This document shows positions 45,723 through 52,819 of a stretch of 64,000 bases of DNA, piece by piece. How positions within the stretch are numbered: the stretch's first letter is position 1; the number at the start of each line of letters is the position of its first letter. The position numbers and the translations under genes were made by a program. Below the pieces are notes generated by a model. The model was not told where the DNA came from, did no database searches, and saw only the letters and a list, made by a program, of their open reading frames with translations. The stretch lies in NCBI GenBank assembly GCA_964553375.1, contig CAZKKN010000003.1, positions 18,674 through 82,673 of the forward strand. Reading direction: 5' to 3'. This DNA is from UBA9715 sp964553375. Lineage in GTDB: Bacteria > Actinomycetota > Coriobacteriia > Coriobacteriales > Eggerthellaceae.

Positions 45723-47219
45723 ATGATTGACCGCAAGAAGGACGAGCTTGCGCCGTCGGGCGCTAAGAAAGAACAAGGGGAGCAGAAGATCGATCGTTTG
45801 GGTACGGGGTCCATCCCGCGCCTGATCGTGGAGTTCGCCATACCCGCCATCGTGGGTATGCTCGTCAATGCCGCTTACAATCTCATCGACGCCTTGTTCC
45901 TCGGCCAAGCGGTGGGTGAGATAGGTTTGGCCACAACCCAGGTGGCGCTTCCCATCATGACCGTCTTCATGGCGCTGGCCATGCTGGTGGGCGCCGGCGG
46001 CAACGCCTTGGCGGCATTGAAGTTGGGCCAAGGGCGGCGCGATCTGGCTGAACTCACCTTGGGCAACACCGTGACGCTGAGTTTCATCCTCTATGGCATC
46101 ATAGTGGTGATCACCTCGATTCCCGTCATCTTCGACAGCCTGCTCACGCTCTCTTCGGCCACCGACGAGGTGCGCGGCGGGGCGGCGGTGTTCCTTCATA
46201 TCATCTGCTACGGGTTCATCCTGCAATGCATCGGCATGGGGGTGAACAACTTCATTCGCACGGCCGGTGCCCCCAACCGGGCTTTGGGCACCATGGTCAT
46301 CGGTGCTGTGGCCTGTGTGATCTTCAACTTCCTCTTCGTTATCGTGTTGGGCTGGGGTGTTATGGGCAGCGCCCTTGCCACCATCTGCGGCCAGGGATGC
46401 TCATGCGCTTCGGTGCTTTGGTATTTCCTGGTGACCAAAGGCGTGCCTTTGAAGTTGCGTGCAGCCAACCTGCGTCCCGACTGGCGCCTTTGCCGGCGCA
46501 TCCTCGCTTTGGGTTTGGCGAGCTTCTTCGTGCAGATCGGCTCGGCGATCGTGAACTTCGTCACGAACTTCCTGCTGGTGAAATACGGAGCGGTCAATCC
46601 CATCGGCTCGGCGAATGCCTTGGCCTCCATCGGCTTGGTCATGCGGGTGGGGATGTTCACCATCATGCCGCTTGTGGGCATGTCCATCGCCATCCAGCCT
46701 ATTCTGGGCTTCAACTACGGCGCTCGCCAGTACCGCCGGGTGCGAAAGACGCTCATCGACGGCATTTTGGGGGCCACGGCCATAGCAGTGCTCATGTATG
46801 CGATCATCCAGATCTGGCCCAGCCAGATAATCCATGCCTTCGGCATCACCGACGAGGGCCTCAACGACTTCACTGTATTCGCTTTACGGGTGCAGCTGTT
46901 CTTGTTGCCCATCGTGGGATTCCAAATCGTCGGCTCCAATTATTTCCAGGCTACAGGCCAGCCGCTGAAGTCATCGCTTCTGTCCTTGTCGCGCCAAATC
47001 CTTTTCCTGGTGCCCTTGCTGTTCCTGCTGCCGGAGCTTCTGCCTTACCTCTTCCCGGGAAACATCACCGGTCTGGATGCCCTTTACATGGCAACCCCGG
47101 TTGCCGATGGCTTCTCGATCATCCTCACCTTCATCTTCGTGATGCGGGAGATGCGAAGGCTCAAGAAGATGGAACAGGCTGAAGAGCCGATGCCGCTTTC
47201 GGTCGGCAAGGAAGGCTGA
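45723..47219 (+). CDS. MATE-family efflux transporter
   Basis: A 498-residue multidrug/toxin exporter with about 12 helices in two repeats, typified by IPRLIVEFAIPAIVGMLVNAAYNLIDALFLGQ and LPIMTVFMALAMLVGAGGNALAALKLGQG, and GANFGARQ-like LGFNYGARQYRRV in the second half. Length is slightly above the family norm. The ATG at 45723 is chosen; an earlier in-frame TTG at 45645 would add 26 residues. Substrates are cationic drugs or metabolites exchanged for Na+ or H+; not specified by sequence. It is divergent from upp. Confidence 0.93.
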   Translation: MIDRKKDELAPSGAKKEQGEQKIDRLGTGSIPRLIVEFAIPAIVGMLVNAAYNLIDALFLGQAVGEIGLATTQVALPIMTVFMALAMLVGAGGNALAALKLGQGRRDLAELTLGNTVTLSFILYGIIVVITSIPVIFDSLLTLSSATDEVRGGAAVFLHIICYGFILQCIGMGVNNFIRTAGAPNRALGTMVIGAVACVIFNFLFVIVLGWGVMGSALATICGQGCSCASVLWYFLVTKGVPLKLRAANLRPDWRLCRRILALGLASFFVQIGSAIVNFVTNFLLVKYGAVNPIGSANALASIGLVMRVGMFTIMPLVGMSIAIQPILGFNYGARQYRRVRKTLIDGILGATAIAVLMYAIIQIWPSQIIHAFGITDEGLNDFTVFALRVQLFLLPIVGFQIVGSNYFQATGQPLKSSLLSLSRQILFLVPLLFLLPELLPYLFPGNITGLDALYMATPVADGFSIILTFIFVMREMRRLKKMEQAEEPMPLSVGKEG

Positions 47220-47258
47220 GGGCGCTTCGGCCCGAAGCTCTGCGAAGAAAGGTCGGTT

Positions 47259-47855
47259 ATGGAGAATACCTGCGAGAAGCCCACTGTGGAAAAAAGGGTT
47301 GGGCCGCTTACGGCTACCAGCTCACCTAGTCTCTCGATTGCGTTCACGGCGCTTTCCATCGCGCTTATTGCCGTTTGCGCCTGGATAACGGTGCCTTTGG
47401 GTCCCATCCCGTTCACCATGCAGATGTTCGCCATATCCTTCATGATCCAAGTGCTCACCCCCAAACAGGCTTTAGGGGCGATCCTGGGCTATCTTTGCCT
47501 GGGAGCGCTTGGGGTGCCGGTATTCTCGGGCATGCGCGGGGGAATCGGCATATTGCTCGGTCCCACAGGCGGCTACCTTTGGGGTTATATCCTGGGCGTG
47601 GCCGGCGGCTCCCTTGTGCTGTCCCTGTTTCGACGCCGCGGCATGGATAACTTCGCCACCGGGGTGCTCTCCGGTTTGGTGTTCGTGGCCGTCGCCTATC
47701 TTTGCGGCTGCATCCAATATGCTGCTTTGGGGCAGATCAGCCTTTGGGCGTCGTTTCTGGTAACCGGGGCGCCTTTCATCGTCGTGGATCTTGCGAAGGT
47801 GATAGCCGCCACCTTCTGCGCCCAGGCGGTCATTCGGGCTGTGCCTCGTAGATGA
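47259..47855 (+). CDS. bioY: Biotin transporter BioY
   Basis: A 198-residue ECF-type S-component with five to six helices. It shows the BioY hallmarks ALSIALIAVCAWITVPLGPIPFTMQMFA and GALGVPVFSGMRGGIGILLGPTGGYLWGYILG. It imports biotin with the ECF module or alone. A GAAGAAAGG ribosome site precedes the ATG. It overlaps the 3' end of convergent coaX by 26 bases. Together with birA it indicates biotin scavenging. Confidence 0.96.
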   Translation: MENTCEKPTVEKRVGPLTATSSPSLSIAFTALSIALIAVCAWITVPLGPIPFTMQMFAISFMIQVLTPKQALGAILGYLCLGALGVPVFSGMRGGIGILLGPTGGYLWGYILGVAGGSLVLSLFRRRGMDNFATGVLSGLVFVAVAYLCGCIQYAALGQISLWASFLVTGAPFIVVDLAKVIAATFCAQAVIRAVPRR

Positions 47856-48600
47856 GACGCAATCCCTCCAAGGTGAGGTCCGGGTTCACGGCAGTGATGG
47901 CCTTGCAAAGGGGCGCCATGGTGGTTGCCAGGCCTCCTGTGGCCACTACTGGCGCTTCGTAACCCAATTCCTTGAAGATGCGCCCCACGAAGCCATCCAC
48001 GCGGTCGGCTTCGCCATAGACGATGCCCGCCTGCATCGCATGGATCGTATCGGTGCCGATCACCGTTTTGGGGTCGATGAGGTCAATGGCGGGAAGTTTG
48101 GTGGCATGGGAGAAGAGCGCCGCAGCCGAGGTCTCCAGGCCGGGGGCTATCACGCCGCCTACGAATGAACCGGTCTTATCCACCACTTCCAGATTGGTGG
48201 CGGTGCCGAAGTCCACAACGATCACCGGGTGGCCGTACAGGGCCTTGGCGGCCACGGCATCGGCTATGCGGTCGGCGCCTATCTCTGCGGGATTGCCGTA
48301 GGAGGTGGTGAAAAGCGGTGCCGCCGTGGATGCGTTGCAGATCACCGGTTCTATGCCCAAGATGTTCGCCAAGCACCCTTTCCAGGAAACGGTGAGGGAT
48401 GGCACCACAGAGGCTATGATGCTTCCGGTCAGAGCTTGGAGCTCCAGGCCCTCGGAGGTGAGGAGCGGGAGCACTTTCAGCTGCAGGTCGTCGGCTGTAT
48501 CCGCCTTGTTGGTGGCCACACGCCAACTGTGAAGCAAGCGCTCATCTGCATATATGCCGAGAACCGTTTGGGTATTGCCCACGTCTACGGTTAGTAACAT
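47830..48600 (-). CDS. coaX: Type III pantothenate kinase
   Basis: Phosphorylates pantothenate in CoA synthesis without feedback inhibition. The 256-residue ASKHA enzyme has the catalytic VDVGNTQTVLGIY, GSIIASVVPSLT, EIGADRIADAVAAKAL, VDFGTATNLEVV, and GGVIAPGLETSAAALFSHA. A TTGGAGGTTT sequence precedes the ATG at 48600. It is divergent from the response-regulator gene and overlaps bioY by 26 bases at its 3' end. Confidence 0.96.
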   Translation of the reverse strand: MLLTVDVGNTQTVLGIYADERLLHSWRVATNKADTADDLQLKVLPLLTSEGLELQALTGSIIASVVPSLTVSWKGCLANILGIEPVICNASTAAPLFTTSYGNPAEIGADRIADAVAAKALYGHPVIVVDFGTATNLEVVDKTGSFVGGVIAPGLETSAAALFSHATKLPAIDLIDPKTVIGTDTIHAMQAGIVYGEADRVDGFVGRIFKELGYEAPVVATGGLATTMAPLCKAITAVNPDLTLEGLRLIYEAQPE

Positions 48601-48745
48601 GATGCTTACAAACCTCCAAGAAATCGTCAACGCAGGTACTATGGTTACTAAATGGCGAACAGTGAACGGTATTATATCAAGCAGGCAACAGACCCGCGGC
48701 GAGAAGAGGGGCTTCGCGGGGAGGGATGTAAAGGAGAGGGTCGCG

Positions 48746-49441
48746 ATGACTGATACGAATAAACGCATACTGGTCGTTGATGACGAGAGCTCTATCACCG
48801 AGTTCGTGGGCTATGCGCTTCGCAAAGAGGGCTACACCGTGGATGTCTTCGATAACGGCGAAGATGCTTTGGCTGCTGCCCGCAAGAATCAATACGATCT
48901 CTTCGTTTTGGACATCATGCTGCCGGGCATGGACGGTTACGAGCTTTGCCGCCGCCTGCGGGCGTTCACCTCGGCGCCGGTTCTGTTCCTCTCGGCTCGC
49001 GATACCGAGTTGGACAAAGTGGTGGGACTGGAGCTGGGAGCCGACGACTACCTGGCCAAGCCCTTCGGCGTGCGCGAGCTCACCGCTCGCATCCACGCGC
49101 TTTTGCGCCGTGGCGCCGGCGGGGATTTCCCCAATGCCGTGCGCACCATATCCGCAAGCGGCATCGTGTTGGACGAGGATGCCCATACCGCCAAGGGCGA
49201 CAAGGGTCCGCTGGATCTCACGCCGCGGGAATTCGAGCTGCTGGCCAGCCTGATGAAGAATGCCGGAAAGGTGGTTTCCCGCGAGGATCTGCTGCGCGAC
49301 GCGTGGGGGTGGGAGTATCTCACTGAGACGAAAACGGTGGATACCCATATCAAGCGTCTCCGTGATAAAATCGAGCAGGCCGGATATGATCCCGGCCTTG
49401 TGGAAACGGTTCGCGGCTACGGTTATAGGTTTAAGCAATAA
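48746..49441 (+). CDS. OmpR-family response regulator
   Basis: A 231-residue two-component regulator. The receiver domain has ILVVDDESS, phosphoacceptor Asp 56 in FVLDIMLPGMDG, and the conserved Lys of YLAKPFGVREL. The C-terminal winged helix DNA-binding domain begins at about 130 (LTPREFELLASLMKN; TVDTHIKRLRDKIEQ). The ATG at 48746 follows AAGGAGAGGG. The histidine kinase gene overlaps it in a 4-base ATAA arrangement. The stimulus is unknown. Confidence 0.96.
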   Translation: MTDTNKRILVVDDESSITEFVGYALRKEGYTVDVFDNGEDALAAARKNQYDLFVLDIMLPGMDGYELCRRLRAFTSAPVLFLSARDTELDKVVGLELGADDYLAKPFGVRELTARIHALLRRGAGGDFPNAVRTISASGIVLDEDAHTAKGDKGPLDLTPREFELLASLMKNAGKVVSREDLLRDAWGWEYLTETKTVDTHIKRLRDKIEQAGYDPGLVETVRGYGYRFKQ

Positions 49442-50463
49442 AACGGCTTCAAACATATTTCGCCCTGCTCGCCACCCTTCTAGCTATTCTGGCGAGCGGG
49501 GTTATTCTTTTTGTGTGCCAGGTGGTCTACGATATCCCGTGGGTCGCCTTCTTCCTCATCATCCCCATCATCACCATCGTTTATATCCTCAGTTTGGTCA
49601 TTGGCTATTTCATCGCTGAGCCGCTGAGGCTGCTCCTCAAGAAGACACAGGCATACCGTGCCGGTGCCAACGTGGTGTTCGAATCCGATGGGCGCATGTT
49701 CGAGGCCGACGAGCTATCCCTGTCCATGGACGAATTGGTGAAGAAGCTGGAATCCCAGCAGTCCGACCTCATCCGTGAGGGCAATCGCCAAACGGAGTTC
49801 GTGAGCGATGTGGCGCATGAGCTGCGCACGCCGCTTACGGCCATCCGCGGCAATGCCGAGATGCTCCAAGACCCCGACCTGCCCGATTCCATGCGTGAGA
49901 AATTCACAGACATCATCGTGTCTGAGGCCGAGCGTTTGAGCCGACTGGTAAACGACCTGCTCACCTTGCAGCGCATCGAGCGCGCTCAGACGCTTCCAGA
50001 GGAGCTGGGGCGCGTCAATCTGCGCAAGCTGGCCCAAAGCGTGGTGGATGCGCTGCACTCGCTGCTCGAGGAGCGTGGGGCAAACGTGCGCATCGTGGGG
50101 GAGGCACCCGATGTGCTTGGCAGCGTGGATAAGCTGCGCGAGGCTTTAACCAACCTGGTGGAGAACGCAAGCCGCTTCATCGAGCCGGGCGGGCACATCA
50201 CCATTGACCTTTGCGGTCTGCGGGGAAATTCGGTCATCCAGGTGAAAGATGACGGTGTGGGCTTTGGGGACATAGACCCAAGCCTGCTCTTCACCCGTTT
50301 CTACCGTGCCGACCTCTCGCGCGCCCGCAACACCGGTGGGACGGGCCTTGGGCTTTCCATCGTGAAGTCCATCATCGATGCCCACGATGGGCGCATCGAG
50401 GCGGTGAACCTCCCCGAGGGCGGTGCCAATTTCATCATCGCCATCCCTTCCATCGTGGCCTGA
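49438..50463 (+). CDS. Sensor histidine kinase, apparent ATA start
   Basis: The frame upstream of the first usual start (GTG at 49513) reads KRLQTYFALLATLLAILASG, a typical charged-then-hydrophobic kinase start, back to an ATA at 49438 that overlaps the regulator's TAA. From that codon the protein has 341 residues: TM1 (about 8-30), TM2 (about 36-58), a short linker, the H-box VAHELRTPLTAIRG (His 127), NLVENASRF, VKDDGVGFG and NTGGTGLGLSI. If only the GTG is used, TM1 is lost. It is the partner of the preceding regulator. Either AUA initiates weakly or the start was lost by mutation. Confidence 0.8.
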   Translation: MKRLQTYFALLATLLAILASGVILFVCQVVYDIPWVAFFLIIPIITIVYILSLVIGYFIAEPLRLLLKKTQAYRAGANVVFESDGRMFEADELSLSMDELVKKLESQQSDLIREGNRQTEFVSDVAHELRTPLTAIRGNAEMLQDPDLPDSMREKFTDIIVSEAERLSRLVNDLLTLQRIERAQTLPEELGRVNLRKLAQSVVDALHSLLEERGANVRIVGEAPDVLGSVDKLREALTNLVENASRFIEPGGHITIDLCGLRGNSVIQVKDDGVGFGDIDPSLLFTRFYRADLSRARNTGGTGLGLSIVKSIIDAHDGRIEAVNLPEGGANFIIAIPSIVA

Positions 50464-50587
50464 CCGCCGTAGCTAGGATTTCCCGGGCGCTTGGCTGATT
50501 GTTCACCCGCTGTCCTTCGCGCAGCTTTCCTGGGCAGGTAAGATAGGGGCAATGAATAGTCCCGCTTCACCTACCAGGGAGGTACCT

Positions 50588-52276
50588 ATGCTCACTGATA
50601 TCGAGATCGCGCAGGCTGCAAATCCGAAGATCATCTCCGAGGTCGCCGAGACGGCGGGCATACCCGATGAATACCTGGAGATGTATGGCAAATACAAGGC
50701 GAAAGTAGATTACAACCTGCTGGCCGATGAGGCCCATGAGCCGGGCAAACTGGTGCTGGTGACCGCCATCAACCCCACTCCTGCAGGCGAGGGCAAAACC
50801 ACAACCACCGTGGGTTTGGCTGACGCTTTGGCCCTGCGCGGCAAGAACGTGGTGGTGGCTCTGCGCGAACCGTCGCTCGGTCCTGTGTTCGGCATCAAGG
50901 GAGGCGCTGCTGGCGGCGGTTATGCTCAGGTGGTGCCCATGGAGGACATCAACCTCCATTTCACCGGTGACTTCCATGCCATCGGTGCGGCCAACAATCT
51001 GCTTGCGGCCTTGCTCGATGCCCACATCCAAAACGGCAACGAGCTGGGGATCGATGTGCGCAAGATCACCTGGAAGCGCGTGGTGGACATGAACGATCGC
51101 CAGTTGCGCCACATCGTTGACGGCCTGGGCGGTAAGGCCCATGGCGTTCCCCGCGAAGATGGCTTCGATATCACGGTGGCAAGTGAGGTCATGGCGATCT
51201 TCTGCCTGGCCACTTCCATTACTGACCTCAAAGAGCGCCTGGGTCGCATCGTGGTGGGCTACACCTACGATGATGCGCCGGTCACCGCTCATGACCTCAA
51301 GGCCGAGGGCGCCATGGCCGCCCTTCTGAAAGACGCGCTCAAACCCAATTTGGTGCAAACCCTCGAAGGCACGCCTGCTTTCGTTCACGGCGGGCCCTTC
51401 GCCAACATCGCCCATGGCTGCAATTCCATCATGGCCACCAATATGGCCCGGGCCTTGGGCGATTATTGCATCACCGAGGCCGGCTTCGGTGCTGATCTGG
51501 GCGCCGAGAAGTTCCTTGACATCAAATGCCGCCTGGCCGGACTTAAGCCCGATGCCGTGGTGGTGGTGGCCACGGTGCGCGCTCTGAAGAATCACGGAGG
51601 CGTAGCCAAAGACGATCTGAACCAGGAGAACCTCGCGGCCTTGGAGGCTGGGCTGCCCAATCTGCTCCAGCATGTGAGCAACATAACCGACGTGTACCAT
51701 CTGCCTTGCGTGGTGGCCATCAACGCATTTCCCACCGATACTAAGGCCGAGCTTGATTTGGTGGAGGCCAAATGCCGTGAACTCGGCGTGAACGTTGCGC
51801 TCTCCGAGGTATGGGCTCGGGGCGGCGAAGGGGGAGTGGACTTGGCCGATGAGGTCATCCGCCTGTGCGAACAGGGGGATGAGGCTGGCCGCAGTGCCGA
51901 GACCTTCACCTTCTCCTATGCCGACGACCTCTCCATCGCCCAGAAGATCGAGGCTATCGCCCAGCGCATCTACCATGCCGATGGGGTGGTGTTCGAGCCA
52001 GCGGCTCAAAAGGAGATTGCCCAGCTGGAGGCTTTAGGGTTCGGGGATATGCCGGTTTGCATGGCCAAGACCCAGTATTCCTTCAGCGACGACGCCTCGA
52101 AGCTCGGTGCCCCCAGCGGTTTCACCATCACCGTGCGTCAGGTTAAGGTGTCGGCGGGCGCTGGGTTCATTGTGGCGTTGACCGGCTCCATCATGACCAT
52201 GCCCGGTCTTGGCAAGGCTCCCGCTGCCCATAAGATCGATGTGGACGAGAAGGGCGTCATCTCCGGCTTGTTCTAA
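50588..52276 (+). CDS. fhs: Formate-tetrahydrofolate ligase
   Basis: Makes 10-formyl-THF from formate, THF and ATP, supplying purines and the Wood-Ljungdahl methyl branch. The 562-residue enzyme has the P-loop TPAGEGKTTTTVGLADAL, REPSLGPVFGIKGGAAGGG, HLTGD-like FTGDFHAIGAANNLL, FVHGGPFANIAHGCNSI and SGFITVRQ-like PSGFTITVRQ. The ATG at 50588 follows GGGAGG. It is transcribed alone, after the two-component pair, and a repeat cluster follows it. Confidence 0.98.
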   Translation: MLTDIEIAQAANPKIISEVAETAGIPDEYLEMYGKYKAKVDYNLLADEAHEPGKLVLVTAINPTPAGEGKTTTTVGLADALALRGKNVVVALREPSLGPVFGIKGGAAGGGYAQVVPMEDINLHFTGDFHAIGAANNLLAALLDAHIQNGNELGIDVRKITWKRVVDMNDRQLRHIVDGLGGKAHGVPREDGFDITVASEVMAIFCLATSITDLKERLGRIVVGYTYDDAPVTAHDLKAEGAMAALLKDALKPNLVQTLEGTPAFVHGGPFANIAHGCNSIMATNMARALGDYCITEAGFGADLGAEKFLDIKCRLAGLKPDAVVVVATVRALKNHGGVAKDDLNQENLAALEAGLPNLLQHVSNITDVYHLPCVVAINAFPTDTKAELDLVEAKCRELGVNVALSEVWARGGEGGVDLADEVIRLCEQGDEAGRSAETFTFSYADDLSIAQKIEAIAQRIYHADGVVFEPAAQKEIAQLEALGFGDMPVCMAKTQYSFSDDASKLGAPSGFTITVRQVKVSAGAGFIVALTGSIMTMPGLGKAPAAHKIDVDEKGVISGLF

Positions 52277-52329
52277 TGCCCGAGATGGGAGAAGCTAGCT
52301 TCATTTCGGCAAGCGTGTGACATCAATTG

Positions 52330-52370
52330 CATAATCCTGCCATCATCCCCGTCCCCTGACATAATCCTGC
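52330..52370. repeat. 11-bp direct repeat pair CATAATCCTGC
   Basis: CATAATCCTGC at 52330-52340 and again at 52360-52370, 30 bases apart, just after fhs. The sequence is similar to CATAACCCTG in the palindrome that follows and may be a worn copy of the same family. Confidence 0.7.
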
Positions 52371-52396
52371 AACCCCATGCGTCCGATCGTTAAGAG

Positions 52397-52568
52397 GGGG
52401 GGAGTAGTTGAGTTAAGCAGGGTTATGGGAGGGTTCGGGGCGAAAATTCGCGCCTGTTTCATCGAGGCGCTAGCAAAACCCCAGGTCACAGGGTCACCGT
52501 CCTTTCCTAACCTACGGAAAGGACCGTCTAACCCTCCCATAACCCTGTTTAACTCAACTACTCCCCCC
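52397..52568. repeat. 172-base palindromic element with 39-bp arms
   Basis: Arms 52397-52435 and 52530-52568 are inverted copies matching at 38 of 39 positions (G/A difference at one site). The 94-base centre contains a second hairpin, GTCCTTTCC (52499-52507) with GGAAAGGAC (52516-52524). As RNA or single-stranded DNA it would fold into a long cruciform-like stem. It may end fhs transcripts, but the arm sequence is itself a copy of the tandem repeats to its right. Confidence 0.9.
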
Positions 52569-52803
52569 GGTTTCCGATATCGAGCCTCCCACAAGAGCCA
52601 TTACCCCAACAGCTGTTCTCGCTTTCGGATCCGAACCTCCCACAAGAGCCGTCAACCCAACTGCTTCTCCATGGTTGCAGGCCCGAACCTCCCACAAGCG
52701 CGATTAACCCAACGATCACCCCTTGGCCGCAGGCTCCAAACCTCCCATAAGCGCTTCCAACCCAACTGCTCCCCTCGGTTCCGCGCATCGGGCATCCCAT
52801 AAG
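52533..52803. repeat. ~52-bp imperfect tandem repeat array, six copies
   Basis: The core CCTCCCAYAAG (or close) recurs at 52533, 52585, 52636, 52688, 52741 and 52793, spacings 52, 51, 52, 53, 52. Surrounding bases are also partly conserved: CGAAC before, CAACCCAACTGCT after. An inverted copy sits at 52423-52432. The regular period equals about five helical turns. The last copy ends 17 bases before the start of the TsaE-TsaB-RimI-TsaD gene, so it overlaps that gene's promoter or leader. Confidence 0.9.
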
Positions 52804-52819
52804 TGCGATAATCTCCTTC

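Noticed and set aside
49513..50463. Kinase starting at the GTG at 49513
   Set aside because: It would delete a well-formed first membrane helix and leave no ribosome site; the in-frame upstream codons look coding to the ATA at 49438.
52636..52660. tRNA T-loop-like GGTTCGGATCC on the minus strand of the repeat array
   Set aside because: No flanking stems complement each other and no acceptor or anticodon arm is present.
52533..52803. CRISPR array (regularly spaced repeats of ~52 bp)
   Set aside because: The cores are only ~11 bases and imperfect, the intervening segments resemble each other instead of being unique spacers, and no cas gene is nearby.
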